The notes under the pieces: generated by a model
What the model was told of the DNA's origin: nothing
What the model saw: the letters and a program-made list of their open reading frames with translations, nothing else
The model's database searches: none
NCBI GenBank assembly: GCA_003284275.1
Contig: QBVU01000003.1
Location: 1-64,000, forward strand
Direction of reading: 5' to 3'
Source: Pelagibacteraceae bacterium AG-313-A04
GTDB taxonomy: Bacteria > Pseudomonadota > Alphaproteobacteria > Pelagibacterales > Pelagibacteraceae
DNA: 64,000 nt
Translations under genes and position numbers: made by a program
Shown here: positions 8,719 to 17,013 of the stretch, piece after piece
Position numbering within the stretch: position 1 is the first letter of the stretch
Layout of the letters: every line of letters begins with the position of its first letter

Positions 8719-9453
8719 ATGAACAAAACTGTAATAATAATACCTTCACGGTTAGATGCTGAAAGATTGCCCAATAAGCCATTGGAACTCATAAACAATA
8801 AAGAAATGATTCTTCATGTTTATGAGGCTGCAAAAAAAACTAATTCAGAAGTGTATGTAGCAACCCCAGATAAAGAAATTATTGATGTTGTTAATCAAAA
8901 TAAAGGAAAAGCAGTTAATACATTAATTGATCACCAAACTGGCACAGATCGAATTTATGAAGTTTTTAGAGATTATTTGAATAGCGAACCTAATCTAATT
9001 GTTAATTTGCAGGGCGATATGCCAAATATAGAACCTAAGGCCATATCAAACTTAATAAATTATATGCAAGAAGGAAATTGCGATATCGGTACTTTGGCCA
9101 GTTCATTTAGCTCTGATGATGAACTTGCAGATGAGAACAATGTTAAAGTAGCTGTCAAAGAACGATTAATTGATGGCAAGTTTAGTGAAGCGATAGATTT
9201 CTTCAGAGTAGACAAAAAAAAATATGAAAATTATCATCACCATGTAGGTATTTATGCCTTTACTAATAAAGCATTAGTAAGGTATGTAAGTTTAAAAAGA
9301 TCTAAGCTTGAATTGGAAAGAAAATTAGAACAATTAAGAGCCCTTGAAAACGCAATGTCAATTCACGTTGGATATATTAACTCATCACCATTAAGTGTTG
9401 ATACTAAAAAAGATTTAATGGAAGTTAGAAAAATTATGGAGAAAAGTAATTAA
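8719..9453 (+). CDS. kdsB: 3-deoxy-manno-octulosonate cytidylyltransferase KdsB
   Basis: Activates Kdo to CMP-Kdo for lipopolysaccharide core synthesis, supplying the transferase WaaA encoded at 32.4-33.7 kb. The N-terminus has the nucleotide-binding IIPSRLDAERLPNKPL. LIVNLQGDMPNIE and HHHVGIYAFT are family hallmarks. I chose the ATG at 8719 (244 aa). An upstream in-frame TTG at 8704 would add five residues and start inside the hairpin. E. coli KdsB is 248 aa. The gene is 1 nt from pheA. Confidence 0.92.
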   Translation: MNKTVIIIPSRLDAERLPNKPLELINNKEMILHVYEAAKKTNSEVYVATPDKEIIDVVNQNKGKAVNTLIDHQTGTDRIYEVFRDYLNSEPNLIVNLQGDMPNIEPKAISNLINYMQEGNCDIGTLASSFSSDDELADENNVKVAVKERLIDGKFSEAIDFFRVDKKKYENYHHHVGIYAFTNKALVRYVSLKRSKLELERKLEQLRALENAMSIHVGYINSSPLSVDTKKDLMEVRKIMEKSN

Positions 9454-9454
9454 A

Positions 9455-10288
9455 ATGAAAATAGGAATTCAAGGTGAGTTGGGAGCCTATTCTCATATAG
9501 CCGTAGAAAACCTTTACAAGGATGCAGATATCAAAACCTGCTCAACTTTTGAGGACACTTTTAAATTAGCTTATAATGATCCAAATTATAAGATCGTAAT
9601 TCCGATCGAAAACTCTTTGGCTGGTAGAGTTGCCGATATTCATTATTTGCTTCCTAAATATAAATTACAAATCCACGGTGAGTATTTTCTTCCAGTTGAG
9701 CATAATTTATTGGGGAAATCTAACGCTTCAATAAACGATATTAAGTTTGTTAGAAGCCATGCTCAAGCAATTAGCCAATGTCAAAAAATTATCAATGAAA
9801 AAAATTTTAAATGTATCATTTCTGTAGATACAGCAGGTTCTGCAAAAGATTTAGCTAAAGGAGAAGATAAATCTATAGCAGCAATAGCATCTGAGCTTTC
9901 TGCTAAAATGTATAATCTAAAGATTTTAAAAAAAAATATTGAGGATGATAAAGGTAATGTTACGAGATTTTTGATAATGGGAAAAAATATTGAGCAACCA
10001 GAATATAATAGTGACAAAAAATTTTTAACAAGTTGCATTTTTAGAGTGAAAAGTGAACCTTCAGCGCTTTACAAATGTCTTGGTGGATTTGCAACTAATC
10101 AGGTCAACTTAACAAAACTTGAGAGTTTCTCAGTTAAAAATACATTTGACCAAGCTAATTTCTATTTAGATATTGAGGGTCATTTAGAGCAACCTAAAAT
10201 AAAAAAGGCCTTAGAAGAACTAGGTTTCCATACTGAGACTTTAGATATACTTGGAGTGTACGAATCTTCAACTTTTAGGCAAAAATAG
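9455..10288 (+). CDS. pheA: Prephenate dehydratase PheA
   Basis: Monofunctional enzyme that turns prephenate into phenylpyruvate for phenylalanine synthesis. The N-terminal two-lobed catalytic domain starts GIQGELGAYSH and includes VIPIENSLAGRV and the conserved VTRFLIMG near residue 170. A C-terminal ACT domain (about residues 190-270, with ESFSV) would bind phenylalanine for feedback control. There is no chorismate mutase domain, unlike the E. coli P-protein. It starts 1 nt after kdsB. Confidence 0.93.
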   Translation: MKIGIQGELGAYSHIAVENLYKDADIKTCSTFEDTFKLAYNDPNYKIVIPIENSLAGRVADIHYLLPKYKLQIHGEYFLPVEHNLLGKSNASINDIKFVRSHAQAISQCQKIINEKNFKCIISVDTAGSAKDLAKGEDKSIAAIASELSAKMYNLKILKKNIEDDKGNVTRFLIMGKNIEQPEYNSDKKFLTSCIFRVKSEPSALYKCLGGFATNQVNLTKLESFSVKNTFDQANFYLDIEGHLEQPKIKKALEELGFHTETLDILGVYESSTFRQK

Positions 10289-10310
10289 TCCACAAAATTT
10301 AAATCTAGTC

Positions 10311-10340
10311 TTGTAGTATTTAAATTGATCTTGATATACT
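10311..10340 (+). promoter_or_regulatory. Promoter of the SRP RNA
   Basis: TTGTAG at 10311-10316, an 18-nt spacer, and TATACT at 10335-10340. The RNA's 5' end at 10347 is 6 nt after the -10 box, a normal distance. Confidence 0.65.
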
Positions 10341-10346
10341 CATATT

Positions 10347-10436
10347 GAGGTTGGCATCAGGTGGATGTTTCATAAACCCGGTCAGGTCTGAAAAGAAGCA
10401 GCCGTAGTGAAAATTTTTCAGGTTGTTGCCTGCCTC
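10347..10436 (+). ncRNA. ffs: Signal recognition particle RNA (4.5S-type, ffs)
   Basis: The short bacterial SRP RNA, which binds the Ffh protein to target membrane proteins co-translationally. The conserved Ffh-binding domain is clear: GGTCAGGTC at 10380-10388, a GAAA-containing apical loop, then AGAAGCAGCC to 10403. The ends pair: GAGG at 10347-10350 with CCTC at 10433-10436, and GGCA with TGCC inside. It lies just upstream of dnaX, a common bacterial arrangement, and may also serve as its leader. Confidence 0.92.
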
Positions 10437-10445
10437 TTAAAAAAA

Positions 10446-12116
10446 ATGACAAACAAAATTCTAGCACTAAAGTATAGACCACAAGAATTTAAGGATTTGA
10501 TTGGCCAAGAAGTTATGGCTCAAACAATCATGAACGCAATAAAACTTGAAAAAACTCCTAACGCATACTTGTTAACAGGAATAAGGGGTGTAGGTAAAAC
10601 TACTACGGCTCGTTTAATTGCAAAAGCTTTAAACTGTCAAAAAAATGAAAATTCAAAAATTAATTGTTCAAGCGAAAAATTCTGCCCAACTTGTCAAGAA
10701 ATCATAAATTCAAATCACATAGACATTTTAGAAATGGATGCAGCATCTAAAACAGGAATAGATGATGTTAGAGAATTAATTGAAAATTCAAAATATAGCC
10801 CAACAAGCGCAAAGTTTAAAATTTTTATTATTGATGAAGTGCATATGCTATCGAAACAAGCATTTAATGGCTTATTAAAAACTTTGGAGGAGCCACCACC
10901 AAGTTTAAAATTTATATTGGCAACAACTGAGGTAAGAAAAATACCTGTTACAATTATTTCAAGATGTCAAAGATTCGATTTAAAAAGAGTAAGCGTAGAT
11001 CAAATTAGCGAGCACCTAAAAAAAATTGCAGAGATAGAAAAAGGGAAAATATCTGAAGAGGCAATAAAGTTAATAGCGAGTACCTCAGAAGGTTCAGTTC
11101 GAGACTCAATATCACTGCTGGACAGAGCTCTGATACCCCAATCAATAAATGAAAATAAAAAAATTGAGGAAGCGGATATAAGGCTAATGTTAGGATTAGC
11201 AGATAAAAGTAAAGTTATTTCATTGTTTAAAGAAGTTTTGAGTGGAAATGAAAAAAGCGCATTAAATATATTAAAAGAATTAATAAATGATGGACTGGAT
11301 GCTAAAAACTTTCTCAATGATATCTTAGAAGTTCTATATCTTTTTAGCAGAAGAATAAGTTTGGGGCCGATTGAAAAAGATACTTCGATCTCTGAGTCCG
11401 ATGTGCAAATGATTGAGCAATATTCAAAAAATATTGATATGCAAGATATAGGTATTTTTTGGCAATTAACAATTAAAACTATTGATGATTTAAGAATTAT
11501 TGGAAATGAAAATCTGACATTAGAAATGTACTTAATGCAATTAACACATCTTAAAAATATAGAAAATAGAGCTGAAATTTTAAATTTAGAAAGTGAAAAC
11601 AACCAAATATCGAGAGATGCGTTAATTGGAAAAAAAATTGATGATAAATTAATTGATAATGTTCCTAATAAAATCAAAAATCAATTAAAGAACGTTAATC
11701 AAATAAAAACAAATCCAGTAAAAGATTTATTAAAAAAGAATCAGGGCACAAAAATTGAAATTACAAACTTTCAAGATTTGATTGATTTAGCAAATAAAGA
11801 AAAAGAAATAGAACTTAAGTATGATCTTGAAAGAAACGTAAAATTGGTAAGCTTTAACAAAGGAAAAATTGATATCAGCTTTAATGAAAAACTTAACAAA
11901 AATTTTATAAAAAATCTTTCAGAGAAATTACTGTCATGGACAGGAGATCGATGGATTATAACTTTAAGTAAAAATGTAAATGCAAAAAGTATTTATGAAA
12001 AAAGTTTAGAAAATAAAAGTAATATGATTGAAGAATTTGAAAAAAGCAAAGAAGCACTGGATATCCAAAAAGCTTTTCCAGATGCTAAATTAATAGATTT
12101 AATAGAAGAGGAGTAA
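10446..12116 (+). CDS. dnaX: DNA polymerase III gamma/tau subunit DnaX
   Basis: Clamp-loader ATPase. The N-terminal AAA+ domain has LALKYRPQEFKDLIGQ, Walker A GIRGVGKTT, the Cys cluster around CSSEKFCPTC, Walker B DEVHMLS, and sensor 1 LATTEVRKIP. The Lys-rich C-terminal part is the tau-specific polymerase-binding region, shorter than in E. coli (556 versus 643 aa). I chose the ATG at 10446 because the start at 10407 would lie inside the SRP RNA. It leads a dnaX-ebfC-recR operon with zero or 1-nt spacing. Confidence 0.93.
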   Translation: MTNKILALKYRPQEFKDLIGQEVMAQTIMNAIKLEKTPNAYLLTGIRGVGKTTTARLIAKALNCQKNENSKINCSSEKFCPTCQEIINSNHIDILEMDAASKTGIDDVRELIENSKYSPTSAKFKIFIIDEVHMLSKQAFNGLLKTLEEPPPSLKFILATTEVRKIPVTIISRCQRFDLKRVSVDQISEHLKKIAEIEKGKISEEAIKLIASTSEGSVRDSISLLDRALIPQSINENKKIEEADIRLMLGLADKSKVISLFKEVLSGNEKSALNILKELINDGLDAKNFLNDILEVLYLFSRRISLGPIEKDTSISESDVQMIEQYSKNIDMQDIGIFWQLTIKTIDDLRIIGNENLTLEMYLMQLTHLKNIENRAEILNLESENNQISRDALIGKKIDDKLIDNVPNKIKNQLKNVNQIKTNPVKDLLKKNQGTKIEITNFQDLIDLANKEKEIELKYDLERNVKLVSFNKGKIDISFNEKLNKNFIKNLSEKLLSWTGDRWIITLSKNVNAKSIYEKSLENKSNMIEEFEKSKEALDIQKAFPDAKLIDLIEEE

Positions 12117-12437
12117 ATGAAAAATTTTTCTGATATGCTCTCAAAAGCAAAAGACATGCAAGAGAAAATGAAAGAGGCTCAAGATCAAATTAAAAAAATT
12201 GAAGTGGAGGGAGAAGCTGGAGGAAATCTTGTTAAAGTTATACTGTCAGGTGATTATGAATTAAAATCAATTACAATTAGTGATGCAGCAAAAAAAGAAA
12301 GCCAAGAAATTATCAATGATTTAATCATTGCCGCTTACAATAATGCAAAAGAGAACTTAAAAAAAAAATCTGCAGAAGAGCTATCAAAGGTAACGGGCGG
12401 ACTAAACTTGCCTTTAGACTTTAAACTACCTTTCTAA
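12117..12437 (+). CDS. ebfC: Nucleoid-associated protein, YbaB/EbfC family
   Basis: A 106-aa helical DNA-binding dimer of the EbfC family. It starts with an amphipathic coiled helix (MLSKAKDMQEKMKEAQDQIK), then a short beta region (GGNLVKVILSGDYEL), and ends KVTGGLNLP, as family members do. It is directly adjacent to dnaX (0 nt) and its stop overlaps the recR start by 1 nt. The dnaX-ybaB-recR order is widely conserved and supports the call. Confidence 0.93.
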   Translation: MKNFSDMLSKAKDMQEKMKEAQDQIKKIEVEGEAGGNLVKVILSGDYELKSITISDAAKKESQEIINDLIIAAYNNAKENLKKKSAEELSKVTGGLNLPLDFKLPF

Positions 12438-13042
12438 TGGATAACGAAATTCCAGAAATAAATGAATTAATTCAGCAATTTTCTAAATTGCCAGGCTTAG
12501 GTCCAAAATCAGCAAAAAGAATTATACTTAAATTGATTAATAATAAAGATAATATGGTCAAACCTTTGGCTAAATCTTTAGCAGAAGTTTATAAAAAAGT
12601 AGTTAGGTGTGCAGATTGTGGAAATTTAAAAATTATTGATAAAGTATGCATTTGCTCGTCTGATAACTCCTATGACAAAATATGTGTAGTAGAAAATTTA
12701 GCCGACATGTGGGTTATTGACTCTGCTAATATTTATAAGGGTCATTATCATATTTTAGGAGGAACTTTAAATTCTAACGAAAACTATGAACAAAAAAATC
12801 TTCTAATAGAGTCTCTTGTAAAAAGAATTAAGAAAAATAACTTGAAAGAAGTGATTATTGCAACAAGTGCAACAGTTGAAGGTCAAACTACAGCGCATTA
12901 TATAGAGGATACAATTAAAAATGATAATCTTAAAATTACTAAGTTAGCGCAAGGTTTGCCTGTTGGCGGAGAAATAGAACAACTTGATGATGGAACTTTA
13001 TTTTCAGCTTTTAAAAATAGAGTTCCAGTTACTGGCAGCTAA
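12437..13042 (+). CDS. recR: Recombination mediator RecR
   Basis: Acts with RecF/RecO to load RecA on gapped DNA. 201 aa, the same as E. coli. It has an N-terminal helix-hairpin-helix ([14 protein letters not shown]), a four-Cys zinc finger ([16 protein letters not shown] near residues 58-74), and a Toprim domain ([14 protein letters not shown]) with a C-terminal [15 protein letters not shown] segment. It ends the dnaX operon and overlaps the end of glcB on the other strand by 4 nt. Confidence 0.94.
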   Translation: MDNEIPEINELIQQFSKLPGLGPKSAKRIILKLINNKDNMVKPLAKSLAEVYKKVVRCADCGNLKIIDKVCICSSDNSYDKICVVENLADMWVIDSANIYKGHYHILGGTLNSNENYEQKNLLIESLVKRIKKNNLKEVIIATSATVEGQTTAHYIEDTIKNDNLKITKLAQGLPVGGEIEQLDDGTLFSAFKNRVPVTGS

Positions 13043-15183
13043 TTAATATCTTTTTTTTCCAATCTTTTTTGATGAAGTAAAGGCTCTGTATAACCTGATG
13101 GTTGCTCACGACCTTTAAATACGAGATCACAAGCAGCGGCGAAAGCTACAGATTTTTCAAAATTATCCGACATTCTTTGATAAGCAGGATCATCTTCATT
13201 TTGTCTATCAACAATTTTAGCCATTTTCTTCATTACTTCCATTACTTGATCTTTTTTACAAATCCCATGATGTAACCAATTTGCAATATGTTGAGATGAA
13301 ATTCTAAGTGTCGCTCTATCTTCCATAAGACCAACGTTATTTATATCTGGGACTTTTGAACAACCTACACCTTGATTGATCCATCTTACAACGTAACCTA
13401 AAATTCCTTGTGCGTTATTTTCTAACTCACGGTTAATGTCACTTACAGCCCAGTTAGGTCTATCTGCTTTAGGTATTTCCAAAATACCATCAAGTTTAGC
13501 TTTAGATCTAGATTTGATTTTATTCTGCTCCTCAAAAACATTAATTTTATGATAATGCAATGAATGCAAAGTAGCTGCTGTAGGTGAGGGAACCCATGCA
13601 CAATTAGCCCCAGATTTTGGGTGACTTATTTTTTGATCCATCATATTTGCCATCTGATCTGGCATAGCCCACATTCCTTTTCCAATTTGAGCTTTACCTG
13701 AAAAACCACAACTTAATCCAACATCGACATTCCAGTTTTCATAAGTGTTAAGCCATGTAGATTTTTTCATGTCTCCTTTGAAGAGCATTGGCCCAGCTTC
13801 GAAAGAAGTGTGCATTTCATCTCCAGTTCTATCTAAGAAACCCGTATTAATGAAAACTATTCTATTCTTAACTCGTCTGATACATTCCTTTAAATTAACT
13901 GTTGTTCTTCTTTCTTCATCCATAATTCCAACTTTAATTGAGTATTTTTCAATTCCTAACGATTCTTCAACTTTTTCAAACAATGTATTAGTAAAAGCAA
14001 CTTCTTCCGGACCATGCATTTTTGGCTTAACAATATAAACTGATCCAGTTCTTGAATTTTTTTTGTTTTTAAAATCATGAAGAGCACATAGCGTAGCTAT
14101 GAATGTATCCATTATTCCCTCTGGAATTTCTGTTCCGTCTTTAAGTACAATTGCAGGGTTGGTCATTAAATGACCTACATTTCTATTTAATAATAAAGCT
14201 CTGCCATGAAGATTAATCTTATCTCCATCTTTTGAAATATAAGTTCTATCTGGATTCAATTTTCTAATAAATTTTTTTCCATTTTTTTCTATATTTGCAG
14301 TCAAATCACCTTTCATTAAACCTAGCCAGTTACGATAGCATTTTACTTTATCTTCAGCATCCACTGCTGCTACTGAGTCTTCATTATCAATTATGGTTGA
14401 AAGAGCCGACTCAACAACAAAATCTGATATTGAGGCTTTATCAATTTTTCCAATATAATGATTTGGATCAATTATAATATCAATATGTAAATTATTATTT
14501 TTTAATAATATTGAAGTTGGTTTTTCTTTTTCACCATTGTATCCAATAAATTGATCTTTATTTTTTAAATATAATTCTTTTTTTTCTAAAAGAAAAATTA
14601 TGTCATTATTTTTAATTTTTATCCCAGAAATTTCATTCCAACTTCCATTTTCAAGAGGAATACTTTCATCTAAAAATTTTCTAACATAAGCTATAACTGT
14701 ATGAGCTCTTTGTTCATCAAAATCCTTACCTCTCTTGCCAGGGATTACATCGGTTCCATACAAAGCATCATATAAGCTTCCCCACCTAGCGTTCGCTGCA
14801 TTTAAAGCATACCTTGCGTTATCAACTGGCACAACAAGTTGAGGACCAGCTATTTTTGCTATTTCATCATCTACATTCGCAGTTTCAATATTGAAGTTAT
14901 CTTTTTCTTCAACAATATAAGAAATAGATTTTAAAAATTCTAAATATTCTTTTTTATTATATTCTTTTCCTTTATTTTTTATATGCCATTCATCTATTTT
15001 TTTTTGAATATCTTCCCTTTTTTGTATCAATTTTTTATTTATAGGCGCGAGCTCATGAACAACTTTTTCGAAACTAGTCCAAAATTCCGCAGATTCGATA
15101 TTTGTGCCTGGGATTATTTCGTTATTAACAAAATCTAATAATTTTGTATTTATTTTTAGCCCATATTTTTCAGTAATACTCAT
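13039..15183 (-). CDS. glcB: Malate synthase G
   Basis: Condenses glyoxylate and acetyl-CoA to malate, a key step for carbon entering through glycolate or the glyoxylate shunt. 714 aa, close to the E. coli enzyme (723 aa). Diagnostic segments are [18 protein letters not shown] near residue 440, [15 protein letters not shown] near 490, and [10 protein letters not shown] near 610. In SAR11, malate synthase is reported to be preceded by a glycine riboswitch. Here only 58 nt separate this start from accA, and I see no such aptamer. A purine-rich AAAGG lies before the start. Confidence 0.94.
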   Translation of the reverse strand: MSITEKYGLKINTKLLDFVNNEIIPGTNIESAEFWTSFEKVVHELAPINKKLIQKREDIQKKIDEWHIKNKGKEYNKKEYLEFLKSISYIVEEKDNFNIETANVDDEIAKIAGPQLVVPVDNARYALNAANARWGSLYDALYGTDVIPGKRGKDFDEQRAHTVIAYVRKFLDESIPLENGSWNEISGIKIKNNDIIFLLEKKELYLKNKDQFIGYNGEKEKPTSILLKNNNLHIDIIIDPNHYIGKIDKASISDFVVESALSTIIDNEDSVAAVDAEDKVKCYRNWLGLMKGDLTANIEKNGKKFIRKLNPDRTYISKDGDKINLHGRALLLNRNVGHLMTNPAIVLKDGTEIPEGIMDTFIATLCALHDFKNKKNSRTGSVYIVKPKMHGPEEVAFTNTLFEKVEESLGIEKYSIKVGIMDEERRTTVNLKECIRRVKNRIVFINTGFLDRTGDEMHTSFEAGPMLFKGDMKKSTWLNTYENWNVDVGLSCGFSGKAQIGKGMWAMPDQMANMMDQKISHPKSGANCAWVPSPTAATLHSLHYHKINVFEEQNKIKSRSKAKLDGILEIPKADRPNWAVSDINRELENNAQGILGYVVRWINQGVGCSKVPDINNVGLMEDRATLRISSQHIANWLHHGICKKDQVMEVMKKMAKIVDRQNEDDPAYQRMSDNFEKSVAFAAACDLVFKGREQPSGYTEPLLHQKRLEKKDIN

Positions 15184-15241
15184 GCTGAACCGACCTTTAC
15201 ATTTAAATATAATATATTAATACTAGCATTATTAACTCAGT

Positions 15242-16348
15242 ATGAAAAATTATTTAGAATTTGAAAAAGAAATTAAAGCGCTCGAACAAGAGGTTGACAG
15301 CTTAAAAAGCCCATTTGGCTCAGAGGGTATTTCTGAAGTTGACACACAAAAAATCAAAAAAACTCAAAATGAGATAAATGAAAAACTTAAAGAAACTTAC
15401 AAAAATCTAAATAGCTGGCAAAGAACCCAAGTAGCCAGACATGAAGATAGACCTAAAGCTAATTTTTATATCAAAAAAATATTTTCTCAATTTACATTGT
15501 TATCTGGTGACCGTTATTTTGGAGATGATAAATCTGTAATTGCTGGATTTGGACTGATTGATAATAAATCTGTGCTGGTACTTGGTCAGGAGAAGGGCGA
15601 GGACTTAAATAGCAGAATTGAAAGAAACTTTGGGATGATGAGACCAGAAGGTTATAGAAAATGTATTAGGTTAATGAAGTTGGCAGATCGTTTTCAAATA
15701 CCTGTAGTTAGCTTTATAGATACACCTGGAGCTTATCCAGGACTTGGCGCGGAACAAAGAGGACAAGCCTCAGCCATCGCAAATTCGATTGAATGCTGCA
15801 TGTCATTAACGGTTCCAAATATTTCAATTATAATTGGCGAAGGTGGATCTGGTGGAGCAATTGCTTTAGCTTCATCTAACAAAGTTATCATGTTAGAAAA
15901 TTCCATTTATTCAGTTATTTCTCCTGAAGGATGTGCATCGATACTTTGGAGAGACCCTAGCAAATCATTACAAGCTGCTGAAGCTATGAAATTAACAGCA
16001 AAAGATCTATTAAACTTAGGAGTTATTGACGAGATAATATCAGAACCATTGGGCGGCGCACATAGAGATCCTGAGATAATTGCTGGAGATATTAAACATT
16101 CAATACTTAAAAATTTAAAAAGTTTTGAAAATTTTAGCAAAGATCAAATTTATGAACATAGGAAGGCAAAATTTCTCCAAATAGGAAGAGATCAAGGTTT
16201 TAGCAAGTCGACAAATATAGAAGGTCGAGGGTTAAGCTATAAAGAGTCAAATTTGCAAAAAATCACCACTCATTTGGTTAAAAATAAACTAGTTTACAGT
16301 GGTTTAGGGCTTTTAGCAGCGGTAAGCTTAATTACTCTTTTATTTTAG
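15242..16348 (+). CDS. accA: Acetyl-CoA carboxylase carboxyltransferase alpha subunit, with C-terminal membrane-helix extension
   Basis: Carboxyltransferase half of acetyl-CoA carboxylase, the first step of fatty acid synthesis. The core matches AccA: ARHEDRP, DTPGAYPGLGAEQRGQ, IGEGGSGGAIAL, ISPEGCASILWRD and EPLGGAHRDP. The protein is 368 aa, while the usual length is about 316-320. After the normal end (HRKAKFLQIGR) about 50 residues follow, ending in a hydrophobic helix of roughly 19 residues (residues 349-367). That tail could attach the enzyme to the membrane. This is an inference from hydrophobicity. Confidence 0.92.
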   Translation: MKNYLEFEKEIKALEQEVDSLKSPFGSEGISEVDTQKIKKTQNEINEKLKETYKNLNSWQRTQVARHEDRPKANFYIKKIFSQFTLLSGDRYFGDDKSVIAGFGLIDNKSVLVLGQEKGEDLNSRIERNFGMMRPEGYRKCIRLMKLADRFQIPVVSFIDTPGAYPGLGAEQRGQASAIANSIECCMSLTVPNISIIIGEGGSGGAIALASSNKVIMLENSIYSVISPEGCASILWRDPSKSLQAAEAMKLTAKDLLNLGVIDEIISEPLGGAHRDPEIIAGDIKHSILKNLKSFENFSKDQIYEHRKAKFLQIGRDQGFSKSTNIEGRGLSYKESNLQKITTHLVKNKLVYSGLGLLAAVSLITLLF

Positions 16349-16393
16349 TGATTGTTGCATAAAAACAATTCATTTAAATAATATTTTCTCCTA

Positions 16394-16422
16394 TTGACTT
16401 TTATCACTCAAATCTATTTAAG
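16394..16422 (+). promoter_or_regulatory. Candidate cspA promoter
   Basis: TTGACT at 16394-16399, a 17-nt spacer, and a weak TTTAAG at 16417-16422. It would place the 5' end of the message near 16430, right at the following hairpin. Confidence 0.4.
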
Positions 16423-16430
16423 GTGCAAAT

Positions 16431-16449
16431 AACTAATCTTTGATTGGTT
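16431..16449 (+). promoter_or_regulatory. Hairpin at the 5' end of the cspA leader
   Basis: AACTAATC-TTT-GATTGGTT forms an 8-bp stem with one G-U pair and a 3-nt loop. It lies about 32 nt before the start codon, near the predicted transcription start, and could stabilise the message or respond to temperature. Confidence 0.45.
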
Positions 16450-16481
16450 AAAGTTAATAATAATAAGGAAAAACTAAAACT

Positions 16482-16694
16482 ATGAGTACACTAAAAGGTA
16501 AAGTAAAGTGGTTCAATGGCACTAAAGGATATGGTTTCATTGAAAGAGAAGACAAAGAAAAAGACGTGTTCGTCCATTCTTCAGCTGTTAGAGAAGCAGG
16601 TTTAAAATATTTAAACGAAGGTGATGAGTTAACGTTTGAAGTGGAGAGCACGGAAAAAGGTCCTTCAGCAGTAAAACTGCAGAAAACATCTTAA
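16482..16694 (+). CDS. cspA: Cold-shock domain protein (CspA family)
   Basis: A 70-aa single cold-shock domain. RNP1 is KGYGFIER at residues 16-23 and RNP2 is DVFVHSS at residues 29-35, both for single-stranded nucleic acid binding. These proteins melt RNA secondary structure and bind mRNA. The gene stands alone with its own 5' leader of roughly 50 nt and a purine-rich AAGG before the ATG. An inverted repeat follows downstream. Confidence 0.94.
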   Translation: MSTLKGKVKWFNGTKGYGFIEREDKEKDVFVHSSAVREAGLKYLNEGDELTFEVESTEKGPSAVKLQKTS

Positions 16695-16721
16695 TCTAAA
16701 TTTCCAAAAATCACTGGTTAA

Positions 16722-16759
16722 CGGGACATTAAGATAAGCTTAGCTTTTTTATTGTCCCG
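16722..16759 (+). terminator. Inverted repeat downstream of cspA
   Basis: CGGGACA (16722-16728) pairs with TGTCCCG (16753-16759). Inside, AAGC-TTA-GCTT is followed by a run of T. The GC-rich outer stem and the inner T-tract suggest a terminator or 3'-end stabiliser for cspA, though no T-tract follows the outer stem. Confidence 0.5.
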
Positions 16760-16842
16760 CTAATTCCCTCTTGAAAAAGACACATTTATTTCTTAAATAG
16801 TTTCTAATGATTATTGAAAAAAAATTATCTACACTTAGAACA

Positions 16843-16878
16843 CATTCTCAAAGAATGCACGCTAGGCTATTGCTTAGC
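16843..16878 (+). other. Two tandem hairpins between cspA and tRNA-His
   Basis: CATTCT-CAA-AGAATG (16843-16857) is followed after 3 nt by GCTAGGC-TATT-GCTTAGC (16861-16878, one G-U pair). No open frame of note covers them. They could belong to a small RNA or act as processing or termination signals. Confidence 0.4.
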
Positions 16879-16932
16879 TTATAATCAAAAATATATAAAT
16901 TTAACAAAAATTAGGATAAATATAACTAGGAT

Positions 16933-17009
16933 GCAGCAGTAGCTCAGTTGGTTAGAGCACTAGTTTGTGGAACTAGGGGTCGGTGGTTCGAGTCCACCCT
17001 GCTGTACCA
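16933..17009 (+). tRNA. tRNA-His (GTG anticodon), A73 and G1:U72 type
   Basis: A complete cloverleaf of 77 nt with encoded CCA: D-stem GCTC/GAGC, anticodon stem CTAGT/ACTAG around TTGTGGA with GTG at 16967-16969, and T-arm GGTGG-TTCGAGT-CCACC. The acceptor pairs GCAGCAG with CTGCTGT, so position 1:72 is a G:U pair and the discriminator is A73. The base before the 5' end is T, so no G-1 is encoded. Most bacterial tRNA-His have G-1 and C73. The unusual type is known from a group of alphaproteobacteria. A TATAAC box lies at 16921-16926. The hisS start is 4 nt downstream. Confidence 0.95.
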
Positions 17010-17013
17010 AACA

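Noticed and set aside
10407..10445. Longer DnaX with a start at 10407
   Set aside because: That start lies inside the SRP RNA, and the extra residues do not match the DnaX N-terminus; the ATG at 10446 does.
11000..11677. A 225-codon open frame on the strand opposite dnaX
   Set aside because: Lys and Glu codons (AAA, GAA) read backwards give Phe codons (TTT, TTC), so a lysine-rich gene in AT-rich DNA gives long hydrophobic antisense frames. dnaX is intact and the antisense product resembles no family.
15184..15241. Glycine riboswitch upstream of glcB
   Set aside because: I looked for the aptamer core on the minus strand because it is reported in SAR11; the gap is only 58 nt and lacks it.
16948..17013. 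Longer HisS with a start at 16948
   Set aside because: The extra codons are the tRNA-His gene itself.
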